64,000 nucleotides of DNA from Microvelia longipes (Eukaryota > Arthropoda > Insecta > Hemiptera > Veliidae): positions 49,028,378 through 49,092,377 of the forward strand of contig JACMZG010001908.1 of assembly GCA_018340805.1 (NCBI GenBank), given 5' to 3'. Within the stretch, counting starts at the first letter, position 1. The number at the start of each line of letters is the position of its first letter. This document shows positions 45,313 to 58,179 of the stretch, one piece after another. Below the pieces are notes generated by a model. The model was not told where the DNA came from and searched no databases. It saw only the letters and a list, made by a program, of their open reading frames with translations. A program made the position numbers and the translations under genes.

Positions 45313-45477
45313 AAACCTCTGCTCTTGCTCCTTATGAGGGAACAAAAACTTCTATAGGTATTTTCATAACATATTAAATTTTATATTAATACAAATTATA
45401 ATATAAATTACACATAAACCCAGAGGTATGTGTGTATTGCAAAGTGAAAAGTACATATTATAGAACGGAATAAGTAA

Positions 45478-45484
45478 TTTATTT
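45478..45484 (-). terminator. Candidate polyadenylation signal for Vsx
   Basis: AATAAA on the - strand about 185 bp after the Vsx stop codon. Such words are frequent in AT-rich DNA. Confidence 0.3.
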
Positions 45485-45667
45485 ACATTAATTTTATCTT
45501 AGAAATGTCAATTTATAAAAGAATAGAGAACATCGATCTTTTATAAAAATCCGAGAACACAGTTCTTAAAAGATTTAAGTAGAAGATGAATGTTGACTCT
45601 GCAGCTCTGGTCGAGGAAACGCAGGCTGGTCTTGTTCAGCTTGGAGCGAAGCTGAAGAAATTTGAGG

Positions 45668-45915
45668 TCAGTAAATACTTTGCTGAGTATTACCATTGGA
45701 ATCGGGAGGTTCTGCTTGTTGAAGTATTTTAGCACTGTGCTCTTGAGCTTTAGCTCTCAGACACGCTATACTGTTGTTCCTAAGCTCGTCTGGATCAGCA
45801 GCACTGTCTGCTCCGCTACTTCTCTTTCCTTCGTCGTCTTCTTTATCACTAGTTTGACTGCAGGTCGTATCATCTTTTAACTGATCAGCTGCTTCCAAAG
45901 ACTTTCTATGCATCC
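45668..45915 (-). CDS. Vsx: Vsx (CHX10-type) homeobox gene, last coding exon
   Basis: The exon opens after TTTGTGTGTTTAG at 45915 with two bases that complete a glycine, then reads G-M-H-R-K-S-L-E-A-A-D-Q: this block follows the CVC domain in Vsx1/Vsx2/CHX10/ceh-10 proteins. After an acidic, serine-rich linker comes the OAR motif N-S-I-A-C-L-R-A-K-A-Q-E-H-S-A-K, then a short tail and the TGA stop at 45668-45670. The protein is a paired-like homeodomain transcription factor of visual and other neurons. 82 codons including stop; the frame is intact and less AT-rich than the surroundings. Homeodomain and CVC exons must lie at higher coordinates on this strand; I found none up to 64000, so the preceding intron exceeds 18 kb unless an exon lies in the N gap. 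Confidence 0.88.
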
Positions 45916-45959
45916 CTAAACACACAAATAACGATAGTACTTTATTTTGTAACATACAA

Positions 45960-48030
45960 TTATTTTATTTCTACACAAATATATTATTGAATAAATATGG
46001 GGAAAAGAGAAGGGGGGATTAATATTATGCTCAACTTTAACTTTAATTATACTAAAAGTTAGAAAGTGCATGCGATATAACAAAAGTAAAAATTAGAAGT
46101 TTTAATAACTTTTATTATCTTTTTACTTTTAAAGTTTATCTGCTTGATGGAGGAAGAGGGAGGGATACCTCACTAGAAGTAAATTTGTACGATACTATAA
46201 TATTAGTTAGAATTGTGTCAAAGCATCTGGTGAACAAAATTTTAAGAGTTTAGATTTGCAAGAAGATAGTTTCTTAAAATAATCAGTGAATGTAAAAAAG
46301 CACAACTCCGGGAATTTATATCTCGTAGCTATGAGTGGTAAGGGATTTAATTGAAATCATAAGTCAGCTCTTTAAGATCTCTAAGCTAATATAAATATTT
46401 AATTTTTAGGTGAAAAAATCTCCGATCAATATAATAAATAAATGCAACTAAACAATAAATTCACATATACCACCCCCTAATTAGATGAGGACTTATCTGG
46501 ACAAAGGAGCCTTATCTTGAGTTAGCTGAGCCAAGGCCCTCTAAATCTTGATTTTGGGTTTATAATTAGCTTTAACCATTGAGATATATAATAGAGGGGG
46601 CATAGCCTATCTCAATACATTGCGAGGCCTGAAACATCATTTTGGGGACCTCAGGGGCTCTGTGTAATCTCATTGAAATCTGCTTCAAGAGTCAGTTAAG
46701 GTTATAATTAATCAATTGTTTATGGTTTCCCGCACTGTTTTTGTGGTTTGATTTGTATTTTTAGCGTTATACTATCTAAGTTATTTGTAATTTTGTATTG
46801 ATTATTTGATTATATTTATAAGCGAAGGTGTTCAGGTTACTTTTTCGATGTTTTAAAATTATACCTATAGGGCCCCTCTAGTAATAATATCTCTATGACA
46901 CCAAGCAGATTATTCAGATTTATAATCCACCAGAATCCATTTATTATTAAATACTGTTAGCTTATTAAACAAATTTTGACTTGCAACCTCATTAAGGGAA
47001 TAATCTTTCAATCAAATATACTTATTATCATTGTTTTTAATTTAAAGCTTTGAAATTAAATACCTAATTTGAAAAAAAACCGTATTCAGGTCTTTTAAAA
47101 AAAAAAATACAAAACAATTAGGGAACATTATGTCAGCTATTTTCAGTTAACCTTAACAAAACCCTTAATTGCTCTGAGAGTATAATTAAATATTTTATAT
47201 TCACTCCAACAGCATTGTTTTTCTAAAGAAAGAAAAATCGACATGATTCCCACCTAATATTTGTATAAGGGTAGAGAAAACCTGCCAACCGTGACACAGG
47301 TTTTGTTCAAAAAATAATACTTAATACGAAGCATTTTCAAGAACTAAGTTAATTAAGTTAGTGTTTCTCACGGTACATAGGTGCGGGGGTGAATTTTCAG
47401 TGACAAGTAAATAAGAGACAATAGAGTAAGGTGGCAGGTGAGCTATTGGAATATATCTCAGGTAATACACATCTATCTAATAGAGTGAAGAGGAAGTTTA
47501 AGACAACCTTTATGCTTTGAGAAGGGTCAATATATCAATTAACAAACAAATTAACTATTCAGTCAAAATCTTTAAATCTTTTATTTAAATCAAATCATGA
47601 ATATAAAATAAAATCATTTGAAATCACAGTTTTGAGTAGAACGATATGAACGATTATTTAACATCCATAAATATGGAAAGGACTTTGGCCCAGGGTGCTT
47701 ATGCTTATGCTTATGCTTACTTTACTTGACTTACTGACTTAGCTTGATTATAATTTTGACAATTGTTTTTGTTTTTATTTTTACTTTTCCTCATCTACTT
47801 CCGGAAGATTTTTATTCACCATAAAAATTCGAAAATGAGGTATCATCAGAACCATCCGTTTTAGACGTTTTTAAGAAGTTTGGAGTTGTAATAATCATGA
47901 CATCTGCCCTTGTCACTCATAGACAGTGATTTTTTTTGAAAAAATATTTGTTTTTTGTACATTTTTTTGTCCATTCAACAAATGTCATAACTTTAGTTGT
48001 AGTTATCAGATTTTGACGAAAAAACAACCG
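45960..48030. other. Presumed Vsx intron, part before the gap
   Basis: AT-rich, no exon or repeat family recognised, apart from a (GCTTAT)n-like stretch at 47696-47722. Confidence 0.4.
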
Positions 48031-48929
48031 NNNNNNNNNNNNNNNNNNNNNNNNNNNNNNNNNNNNNNNNNNNNNNNNNNNNNNNNNNNNNNNNNNNNNN
48101 NNNNNNNNNNNNNNNNNNNNNNNNNNNNNNNNNNNNNNNNNNNNNNNNNNNNNNNNNNNNNNNNNNNNNNNNNNNNNNNNNNNNNNNNNNNNNNNNNNNN
48201 NNNNNNNNNNNNNNNNNNNNNNNNNNNNNNNNNNNNNNNNNNNNNNNNNNNNNNNNNNNNNNNNNNNNNNNNNNNNNNNNNNNNNNNNNNNNNNNNNNNN
48301 NNNNNNNNNNNNNNNNNNNNNNNNNNNNNNNNNNNNNNNNNNNNNNNNNNNNNNNNNNNNNNNNNNNNNNNNNNNNNNNNNNNNNNNNNNNNNNNNNNNN
48401 NNNNNNNNNNNNNNNNNNNNNNNNNNNNNNNNNNNNNNNNNNNNNNNNNNNNNNNNNNNNNNNNNNNNNNNNNNNNNNNNNNNNNNNNNNNNNNNNNNNN
48501 NNNNNNNNNNNNNNNNNNNNNNNNNNNNNNNNNNNNNNNNNNNNNNNNNNNNNNNNNNNNNNNNNNNNNNNNNNNNNNNNNNNNNNNNNNNNNNNNNNNN
48601 NNNNNNNNNNNNNNNNNNNNNNNNNNNNNNNNNNNNNNNNNNNNNNNNNNNNNNNNNNNNNNNNNNNNNNNNNNNNNNNNNNNNNNNNNNNNNNNNNNNN
48701 NNNNNNNNNNNNNNNNNNNNNNNNNNNNNNNNNNNNNNNNNNNNNNNNNNNNNNNNNNNNNNNNNNNNNNNNNNNNNNNNNNNNNNNNNNNNNNNNNNNN
48801 NNNNNNNNNNNNNNNNNNNNNNNNNNNNNNNNNNNNNNNNNNNNNNNNNNNNNNNNNNNNNNNNNNNNNNNNNNNNNNNNNNNNNNNNNNNNNNNNNNNN
48901 NNNNNNNNNNNNNNNNNNNNNNNNNNNNN
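48031..48929. other. Assembly gap (N)
   Basis: 899 undetermined bases. Open frames drawn across it are artefacts. Confidence 0.99.
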
Positions 48930-49049
48930 AAGAGCCTTGGATCTTAGTTATTTTTAGTAATAGAAAAAATGCTTTCTCTAAAAAAATTATGATCATTGAA
49001 GTTCATACAAAATTAATAAATAAGCAAATAATACACCAATCGTAAGTGG

Positions 49050-49240
49050 TTAAACTGGAACATTTTATCACTCGTCGAATCGCCACAGCTTATCTTCCAC
49101 TCAGACTCGCTCTCTTCGCTCGTTCCCAGAATAAGCGATAAAAAGTGCAAAACCATATCTCCGGCTCGACTTCTCTCAGTCCTCAGATAATATATAGCTT
49201 GTTACCAAGCGTCACCCATCACAGAACTGACCTACTCGAT
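49050..49240 (-). repeat. Repeat family R fragment
   Basis: On the - strand it carries the paired GAGCGAAG-type words and the flanking sequence of the 3' half of family R, diverged. Confidence 0.45.
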
Positions 49241-49779
49241 GGCTGCTTAACTTAATATACTATTACTAAACCTTTAATATACTACTTATAAGTATAAATA
49301 TAAGCAATAATATATAGCCCGCCCTGTTGAACCCCGGACCCCTGCCTTATTTATTTATATATTTTAAGTAAAAAATAAACATTTCAATGATCGGAAGCTT
49401 GCGAGATGTATGGGTCAGAATCTTTATTTAGTGATTTTGTCCCATTTTAGAGTGTGTTTGCTCGTCACGTGTTAACTCAATTATTTTGTTAAGGTTAAAC
49501 AATTAATCACGTTTTTAAATATATTTGTTTGTGGATATTTCCCAATAATTATGTTCAAAGAGGGTTAATAATAAACTAAATTCAAATTCTTAAATTTTTC
49601 CTACAACTGTGGTGTTTGGGTTAGTAAATAATTAGTTGTTATATTAGTTTATTAGATACTTGCCTAATGTGTTATGAAACTTTGTAGTATACACAGAATT
49701 TAAGTCATACATCATTCTACAAAATAATGAAGAGACGTGACTATCTTCAGACATAAAACTGTCTCGTCATCATAGTCAA

Positions 49780-50340
49780 CAAAATAAGACATCTTTCAAT
49801 TTAGAATCCAGATGTATGTATCCTACTAAAAAGAAAGTAATAGAACACCAAAATAAGGCACGACTTGTATAATTCAGAATCCCTTTGAATTCATTCTTAC
49901 TTAAAGAAAGTAAGTAGGGATCCAAAAAATAAGCAACACTTGCAAATTCAAAGTCTTTTATAGGATCTGCTACTGTATCGAAAGTAAGTGAATCACCAAA
50001 TAAGGCTCTACTTTTCAATTAAAATCCCTTTATAGTATTTAACTACTTATGAAAGTAAAGGTGGAAATCACGCAAATTAAGGCGATACTTCTTCCAAATT
50101 TAAAATCATTATTAGTATTAACTACTTAAGCAAGTAAGTTGGAATCACCGAAAATTAAGTGCACTACGTTCAAATTAACAATCCTTTATAGTAACTACTT
50201 AGAAAGTACGTGAATACCAAAATAATGCAACTACTTTCAAATCCTTAAGTATTGCACTTATGAAATAATTGGAATCACAAAATAAAGGTACTACTTCAAT
50301 TTAGAAATCCTTATAGCATTCCCTACTAGAAAATGGATAA
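49780..50340 (+). repeat. Minisatellite, about 70-78-bp unit, 7-8 copies
   Basis: A unit of the form ACTACTTA.GAAAGTAAGT(G)GAATCACCAAAATAAGGC.ACTAC... repeats: the GAAAGTA word is at about 49833, 49905, 49980, 50051, 50130 (changed) and 50202. Units are diverged by many small indels. The 80-codon open frame over it is a product of the repeat. Confidence 0.75.
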
Positions 50341-51690
50341 ACAGGAAAAAACACTCGTTTTATGGGAAATTTTTATCAGCTTAAAAAGTTCTCTTGTGTA
50401 GTGTTGAAGTAGTTTTTGACTCTATATGGGAAACGTTATTTGAATAGCAGCAAATATTGGTGCTGAAGTACGCCCTAACTCAAGTTCATTTAGTGTTATC
50501 TAACGGAGCATTGAGTGTAGGTTGCATCATTTATCCTGATAATAGTATTTCATTTCTTATAGGCAAAAACACTTCTCTGGGGGAAGTTTTACATTTTTTT
50601 TTTCATTTACTTATTCATTTTTATAATCTTATTTTGTTTAACTTTTTCATTAACTGTTTTACGTAATTAATTCCATCCGAAAAGAACTGGTACGGTATAA
50701 TAAAAATGGGTTAATAATTTAAAAAAATGAAACTAACCTTATATAACAAAACAAAATAAAAAACTACATAAAACAAACCTTCTAATAATTATGCTCTAAA
50801 ATAAAAAGTTTTTCATTCTTTACTCTATGAAGTACACTAAACATTATATTTCCTCCATTTATGATTTTTATTGTTACCTTAGTGTTAAACCTAAATAAAG
50901 ATTACATACATGTAGAGCTATATTAAATAATGTAATAAAAAAGTCTAATTATTTGGTTTGTTTTACTGCGCACTTTATTTCACTTAGATTATAACTGTTG
51001 AAATGTTTTTTTTCTTCTGCTATTAAAGAATTAAAGTTTTATGTGCTCTATTTCACATTGAAAATGTTTACAAAAAAAAAACATTTTATCGCTTAAAAAC
51101 CGAGTAATCACATAAATTTTACAATAAAGTAGTTTTGAAAAGGGCCATTAAAAGTGAACTCGATTTTTTAAATTTAATGTATGACTTGGGCATAAAAAAC
51201 CAATTTTAATTAGTGCCCATTATAAGCTATAAAACATTTTTATTAACTTTTCGTTATCTACTACAGACATTATATGGGAAACGTATTACGTTGCCTATAA
51301 TGATTTTTATAACGAATACATAATATAAGTATTCGCATATTATATAACTTACATAATATGCCAAGTTCCATCCCATTAAGTTCTATTATCATTATTAGTA
51401 TTATTACCAGAATTAGTGTTACTTGATTTCTTTATAAATTGGAGGTATGCATGTCTTTAAGCCACTTGAGCTTTGTAACCACTCCACACCTGCTTGTTCG
51501 TTGTCCAGCATTAGGTTGTTGTATTGCAAGTGTTTGTAAGTGGTACACTGCTACAATTTCACCGGGGTTCCATAGATATGAGTCTAAATCCGTGACTTAC
51601 AAAAAAATATATATGTCAAATAATAAAATCGACACTTATGCTCGTATTTTTACTTATTCTCATTTATACCGTAGTTATATTGGAAATATA
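50341..51690. other. AT-rich non-coding stretch
   Basis: No recognised feature. The + strand open frames at 50457-50666 and 51439-51711 have no recognisable motif. Confidence 0.4.
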
Positions 51691-52822
51691 TTGTGTTTAC
51701 AAAAGATCTGAAACCGGGAAGTCAACGGAATTATCAGTTTCAGGTGTTTTCAAGACCTCCTGAGTGGTTTTCTCAAAGTTTTCTGTCTCCATCTGTGTGT
51801 GTGGGTGTGTGTCTGTGCAGTGTATTTATGCTAGAGAGTTGAATTGCACAAAAATCTGTCTACCGCTATAGTTGTGCTGTTTGGAAAATAACTTTTTTAT
51901 GACGTAATTTACTCGAAAAATTACTCAGAAAAATTTTCGAAAAATTATAAAACCCGTAAAACTAATGTGATCGAATTTATCAAGCATGTGGCCATGTATA
52001 AGACTAACATATATGCCAAATTCCATCTCATTCTCAGCATTAGTTCAATTTTAATCAATCGATGTGTATACGTTTTTTAACAAATAGCTAAAACTCGGAA
52101 ATAATCCAATCAATTGACATTTGTTCAAAGTAACACCTTTCGAAGTATACACCTTCGAAGTATACACCTTTCAAAGTATACACCTTTACAAAGTATACAC
52201 CTTTACGAATATACACCTTTACGAAGTATACACCTTTACAAAGTATACACCTTTACAAAGTATACACCTTTACAAAGTATACACCTTTACGAAGTATACA
52301 AGCCTTTACGAAGTAAATAAGTCACCTTACGAAGTAATACAACTTTACAAAGTATACACCTTTACAAAGTACACCGTTTACGTAACACCTTTACGTATAC
52401 AACCTTTACAAAGTATACAACAAAGTATACACCTTTACAAAGTATACACCTTTACAAAGTATACACCTTTACAAAGTATACACCTTATACAACAGTATAC
52501 ACCTTCAAAGTATACACCTTGACGTAATAAAGAAGTACACCAAGTTCTGTTGTTATAAAAAGAGTATATCCATGAATTTTGGTAGATCATAAAAATTAAG
52601 CAGCATCGAGCGTAGTCAGTGCCTGGATAGGTAACTGCTGAAATGAAGCGGATGTATTTACCATCTGAGGACAAGCGAAGTTCAAAGGCGTGTAAAAGTA
52701 TAAATTTAACGACTTGTACATTCTCAGGACGAGCGAAGTGAGTCTGAAGTTGAAAGGATAAGCGTATCAAATCCGATGTAATGAGTAAAAGTTCCGAGGT
52801 ACCCCGTTCCCGATTTTTTTCT
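51690..52822 (+). repeat. Dispersed repeat family R, copy E, with internal tandem array
   Basis: Head at 51690 (ATTGTGTTTACAAAAGATC, CCGGGAAGTC), GT-rich tract, CTAGAGAGTTGAA, then the middle, and the 3' part with GAGCGAAGTGAGTC and CCCGATTTTTTTC at about 52822. The spot that normally reads AAGTACACCAAG is expanded into the array at 52128-52525. Confidence 0.75.
52128..52525 (+). repeat. Tandem array of a 17-bp unit (AAAGTATACACCTTTAC)
   Basis: About 20 units of 17 bp with changes A/G at one place (CAAAG, CGAAG) and some shortened units. Because 17 is not a multiple of 3, all three frames stay open for long runs and give repetitive YTPLQSIHL-like translations, which are not genes. Confidence 0.93.
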
Positions 52823-53049
52823 TCCTTTTTTTATAGTCATATATGCATTTTAAATTTCAGCTTTACCTAATTAGTATTTTTAAACTTATTCTGTCATGAT
52901 ACAAATGCGAGGCAATGTTTCTATAAAATCTAAATTTTCAGCAGATATTTGTATATCCTCAACCCTATTTTACGTCATCGTATTTATACGTGCACACATA
53001 AATAAAGTGAGCTATACCTTCAGCCCCTTTACGGGGTTGTCTCATGATT

Positions 53050-53285
53050 AATGAGAAAACTCATTTATCAAAACTTCTCATGAATTACTGTAAAGTAATT
53101 TAGCAAGTATCAATGACTTTACAGAAGAGCATTTTGAATATTATCTACCTGGTGCCTCCCCCAGATACTTGCTGAATTACTGTAAAATAATTCAGCAAGT
53201 ATCAATGACTTAACTGAAGAGGACTTTGAATATTACCTACCCGGGGGGTTCTCCCATATACTTGCTGAATAAATCAGGTAAATCC
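53050..53285 (+). repeat. Tandem duplication, about 100-bp unit
   Basis: GAATTACTGTAAAGTAATTTAGCAAGTATCAATGACTTTA near 53082 recurs near 53173 with few changes, each followed by ATTTTGAATATTA.CTACC.GG. A third partial start follows. Words of the same unit occur near 10800-10840. Confidence 0.65.
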
Positions 53286-53321
53286 TGACACCTTACAAAT
53301 AACACACTCCGTCTTTGTCAA

Positions 53322-53390
53322 GACGAACCTGATTATCCCATCATCAGGTTCGTCAGTACCTGCTCCCGAAACGTCGTTATTGGAATAACA
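53322..53390. mobile_element. Small foldback with GAAACGTC word
   Basis: GACGAACCTGAT (53322-53333) and ATCAGGTTCGTC (53343-53354) form a perfect 12-bp hairpin around TATCCCATC. TGCTCCCGAAACGTCG follows. CCTGATGATGGG (- strand) and CCCGAAACGTC are the two halves expected for a GGG/CCC stem II hammerhead, here in opposite orientation, as in the other foldbacks. Confidence 0.4.
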
Positions 53391-53409
53391 TGACAATGAT
53401 TACGTCATA

Positions 53410-53500
53410 TTACGCATATATATATATAATAATATATATATATATATAATATATATATAATAATATATATAATATATATATATAATATATATATATTTAT
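53410..53500. repeat. AT-rich microsatellite
   Basis: Imperfect ATAT/AATATA repeats. Confidence 0.9.
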
Positions 53501-54770
53501 TATTAATTTATAAATCATTTACATATTTTGCTTATTTATATTATACTATAAACTAACTATAACATATAACTTTATTTATTATTTTAAAAGCATACATACA
53601 GTAAAGTTACTCGATGACTTGAATCACTACATAATTATTCTTGCGCAAAGGTCCATAAGACAGGTGAATTTCTCTTGGAATTATTATTTTCTTGCTCATA
53701 AATCTAGAACATCTTTAGGCGTTCAGTTCATATTTTATCGTTGAAACAACTACACTTCTATTTTTTTAAAAATTAATTTTCTTCTTTTCTTTTTTGTTAA
53801 TTTTTTAATGAAAATTGCAAAAACATATTGAAGATTAGCATTAACTAAGCTTTGTACTTTGTACTACTTTCAAATGTTGAGCTCGAGTGATTAAGCATAG
53901 CCAAACCAATGATGTACTGACTTAAATCTGTGTATCTACAAAATGTTCATAACCAATAGTATGAAAATGCGTGTTTTCTTAAAAAAATAAATACGGGAAA
54001 ATATTATAACCAAGTAAAAGTGCTACTCCTCTGACTATTAAGCATAAACCAAAAACCAAAGCAAGAAGTAGATTGGAGTGCAAAAAAACAAAAATTACAA
54101 AGAATATTCGCTCGACATGCGTATCTTTACGGTAGAATTATTTGAAAAAATGTGTATTTACTTATAAAAAAAATAAATATGTAGAAAACTTTTAAGGCGG
54201 ATAAAAAGCAAAGTTTTGTTACTTGATACGGACAGAATAAGGTACTTTAAATTCTATTCCTATAAATCCCTTTATTTCGTCTCATTTTATGACACAAGTA
54301 ACCAACGAGCATCACACAGACAAATTTACATTTTTATAATAAAAAAATACACTTTTTTAAGATAAAGAAGAGGAGCAGTTTTAAATTGAGGTTTTGGTTT
54401 ATATATCCTACGAGACCTATAAATGTGTAGCAAGGCGTCAAATTGTAAATATAAGAGATATAGGGTAAGGATTTACGCACTAACTCGAGTTTGCATGTGA
54501 TTTACATAAATATGACAGAATTCTCTTCCTTCTGAGTTGACATGACTTGTTAGTAAACCTCTTCATAGTAAATAAACAAGAGGAAAAGAGCTTCAAAAAG
54601 CTATTCAACTCTGTTGGACTTAAATTTAAACTTAATTTTGCTCTTTATTTTTTAATGTTAACTCTCGCAATTTTTCAAATTTAAAGTTTGTTTACAGCAT
54701 GTGTGGAAAAGCTAAGTAATTTAAAAGAAGTTTTGTTATTAAATGAGTTGTTTTCACATTTTTTTAGTTT
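53500..54770. other. AT-rich non-coding stretch
   Basis: Nothing recognisable was seen. Confidence 0.4.
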
Positions 54771-54779
54771 ATTTTCAAA

Positions 54780-55075
54780 AATGAGTCTTGTCTTTAAATT
54801 TAGCGTTGTCAGACAACTATACTACTTGAGTATGTTTATTTCAAAGACAGCTATACTCCCAGAGTCTTCTTTTTGAGTCTGTATATGTCAAAGATACCAT
54901 CTAGACCCTCTGAGTTTTGGTTTTGAGTCTGTATATGCCAAACACACTATCTAAACTCTCTGAGTCTTGTTTTTGAGTCTGTATATGTCAAAAACACTAT
55001 CTAGACTCTTTGAGTCTTGTCATAAATCTAGCATTGTCAAGACTTTAATTATACTCCTTGATTCATATCTTTTAA
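54780..55075 (+). repeat. Minisatellite, about 52-58-bp unit
   Basis: TTTTTGAGTCTGTATATG.CAAA occurs three times (near 54870, 54921, 54973), each followed by ACTATCTA.ACTCT.TGAGT. Diverged half units extend on both sides. Confidence 0.75.
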
Positions 55076-55079
55076 TCTG

Positions 55080-56290
55080 AAATGGTCAAATAAATGTAAT
55101 CGAAAATAATCCTAATTCATTGCATTTGTTTGAAAAGAAATTATTATATAAATAAATTATATGAATTTGATGAATGTTTAGCGCAAACGAATTAAATCAG
55201 ACGCTTAAAGATTGACATGCAACGATTATATTTAGCATTAGAAGACATCGGTCCCTTGACCCGATGTTGTCGGTCCAATTAACCCATATTGAAAATCATG
55301 GGTTAATTTTCGGCTCCCAAACCATATAATGTATTTCATAAAATACATCTATGAACTCTCAATAGAAGCTCACATGAAAATTTATACGTGTTTCTGATTT
55401 ATAGTTTCGAGAGTAGGAAAGCTTAGTCTGGCAGTGGGGCACGTGTTGTTTCTAGTTAAAGCTATAGAAACTTATAATAAAGCCACGGCTCTTCGGTGGA
55501 TTAGACGCAAAATGCCTGCACTAGGATTCATAAGGTAGAATACTATCCTCTATCTAAAGGTGGAAGCAAACAGGGCCTAAATCGTGGCCTACGTTTTAGG
55601 TGATCTATCACCTCTCCCTAATTACTTTATCTATCACTACCTAATCTAATTAATCTTCATCACTATCTCATTAATCTATGTTTTAGACCCGAATATATAC
55701 AGAATATCAACTTTTTTCCTATTTTCGGATTATTAGATGCGAATTCTTTGATAAGGAAAAAAAAGAATTTGTTGTAATATTTAAGATGTTGGTAGATAAA
55801 TGTAGATAGGTAGCATACATAGGAAATAGAGTCACAGGTGTTAGGATAGTTCCCACCTCCATACCCTATCAGCATGTTATCCAGTATTTTCTATCTTAGA
55901 CCTTAGAATGAATGAAATTTTTAAAAGTTCAAGTCCAAATAAAGTAATTTCGTATATGCTCTTCTAAATAGAAAATACAAATTTATTCTGGTATCATGAA
56001 GGAAAGTGTACCTTCTTAGAATTTTATTGGATCATAGAAACAAGATTAAACCAAACATATTTCATCATGAGTTTTTTAAGGGCGAAACAAACATTTATTT
56101 TCTATGTTTACGAATAATTCAAAGGTACATTAGTGAGAATAACCGATCTATAGATGATTTTCGACAGTTAATAATCCTTTATAATACCCAGTTTATTTAA
56201 ATTACTGATTTACTCTATTATAACTATTTTACAATTATCCATTTTATACCATTAGTTTTGGAAAAATAATGTATATTTACTAAAAACCTA
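55080..56290. other. Non-coding stretch with two short hairpins
   Basis: ACATCGG...CCGATGT (near 55245-55267) and AATTAACCCA...TGGGTTAATT (near 55277-55308) form perfect short stems. Nothing coding was recognised; the open frames at 55663-55875 and 56006-56200 have no family resemblance. Confidence 0.4.
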
Positions 56291-56312
56291 TATATATATA
56301 ATAATATATATA

Positions 56313-56362
<50 letters not shown>

Positions 56363-56380
56363 GTGTGTGTGTGTGTGTTT
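56290..56380. repeat. (AT)n-(GT)n microsatellite
   Basis: Alternating AT tract followed by TGTGTGTGTGTGTGTG. Confidence 0.95.
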
Positions 56381-57360
56381 TTAATTATATTACATTAAAA
56401 GTGTAGAAAATAGAACCTGGGAGTATAAAATAAATTAATAAATGAATGCTCGTTTTTTTGGCCTTTTAGCCTATTAGGATTAATACCATGCGGACTAAAA
56501 ATTTTTAAAAATAACGTTCATAAAAACTAAATTTATAGTCTGAGCTGTGAACCCCGGACCTCCGGTGCCGAAACGGGTGTGTTTATAAGATTTCGTGTTG
56601 AAGTAACGAGTAAACTTGAAGTGACTAACTAATGAAGACTGTGTCGTCATATTTTTAATTGCATTTATGTACTTATTATATATTCTTAGATATCTTTAGC
56701 AGTCTTTAGAAAATTATTATAATCTATAACTATAGCATAACCCTATTTATATATGTATATGTCATCTCACTGCTATCTCTACTCTACTCTTTACTCTACT
56801 ATCTCCATATAAAATAATAGATTCTATTTATTCCAGTTTAGTTAGCCAGACTAATAATTTATCTTTAGGATAATTGCTTTTGGGAATTAAGATAAAATAA
56901 TTTAATTTCTTGTAGAGAAAATCTATTAAATAATAGCTTTATAGTGTCGGATATATAATTCCAAATACTTCCTGATTATAATAGTGAATAATTCATTAGA
57001 TATCTATTAAACTGATAAGGGGTTAGACTGTAATATTGCAAAATGGCAATTACATTATCTTAAATCTGCAATGTAGGAGGATATATTCACTTGCTAAGCA
57101 TAAAGACGTTAATTGATAACAAATATATTAATGCATTATGATAAGATATTTGTATAATAGGAAGTATTAGTGTCTAAACTTTATAAAGCAAGGCAGTATA
57201 CCGCCTCCAATAGTATTAAGAAAACTATCAAATACAAGTCACAATATAATTATACGTGGCTAAAATTTTAAAATTTATCAGTCAATACTTTTAAATGACT
57301 AATATTAAAATTAAATTTTGTTGTTCGATTTACCTCTTATAGATGTACATTTGTGTCAAA
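56381..57360. other. AT-rich non-coding stretch
   Basis: No gene. GTGAACCCCGGACCTCCGG near 56547 resembles words at 22950 and 49325. Confidence 0.4.
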
Positions 57361-57364
57361 CGTC

Positions 57365-57715
57365 AATTCAGTCAACGTTTCGATTTTTAAGGGTTTTTCT
57401 TAAATTTTGATGACTCAACAAAATTTGGTATTGTATTCCGAAAAATTTCATCTTCCGGGCTGCACAGCTAGACTTAAAATCTTTTTTTGTGCCATGTTTT
57501 AACTCTTTAACATAAACAATGCGAGATTTATGCGTGACATAGACACTCACGCACTGATAAATACACAGAACGACAGACAGGTTAAAAAGAACTATTCAGA
57601 ATGTCTTAAAAGTTCTTGAAACGGATAGTTATGATGAATCCTCGGTTGTGGATTTACAAGATGAACAGATACTTTTCCTTATACCTACGGCAGTAGGCGA
57701 GGAAAAGTGAAAATA
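57365..57715 (-). repeat. Repeat family R head fragment
   Basis: On the - strand it begins at TGCCGTAGGTATAAGGAAAA (near 57695) and continues through CCGAGGATTC, AAGACATTCTGAATAGTT and ATGTCACGCATAAATC. The open frame on this strand is accidental. Confidence 0.55.
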
Positions 57716-58136
57716 TCAAAAGATATACACTCATAGTAAACCCAACACTTTTCCTGATTAGGATATTTTCCTGATAAGTTTAACATATATAAGTATAAGA
57801 ATCAAAGCAGGACATTCTACGGGGAAGTTAAGGTGGATTAGTAATTGAAGACTGATGAGTATAGAGGTTGGTAAAAAGGGCCTAATGAAGTAGTCAATTT
57901 TCTAGGCTTGACCTCCCTACTGTTGCAATTACAAAAAGATTTCATAATGTAACGATATATTTTGAGTAGAAAATTTTAATTAGAATTTAGTTTAGATAAA
58001 TTTGAAATTTTCTTTAAAAACTTAACCTCGATTTAGAAGGTATTTATTCTTTGATTTATTTTATATGCTTATCTAGTTGGTAACACTGTCTTTGATGAGG
58101 TGGAAGAAGATTTTTCCGACTTTTCTTTTTTTTTTC

Positions 58137-58178
58137 CACGAGGCCCCGGTGGGGACGGCTTCGGCCGTAGGGCCGTAA
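58137..58178. repeat. GC-rich hairpin repeat, small copy
   Basis: GAGGCCCCGG... and GGCTTCGGCCGTAGGGCCGT resemble the hairpin blocks at 0.65-0.86 and 1.5 kb in composition and layout. Confidence 0.4.
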
Positions 58179-58179
58179 A

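Noticed and set aside
45541..45735. Separate small gene on the - strand after Vsx
   Set aside because: It is the alternate frame and 3' untranslated region of the Vsx last exon.
47917..48996. Long open frames on both strands across 48 kb
   Set aside because: They consist almost entirely of undetermined bases from the N gap.
52114..52522. Open frames translating to YTPLQSIHL repeats
   Set aside because: Translation of the 17-bp tandem array; open in several frames, no start context or splice support.
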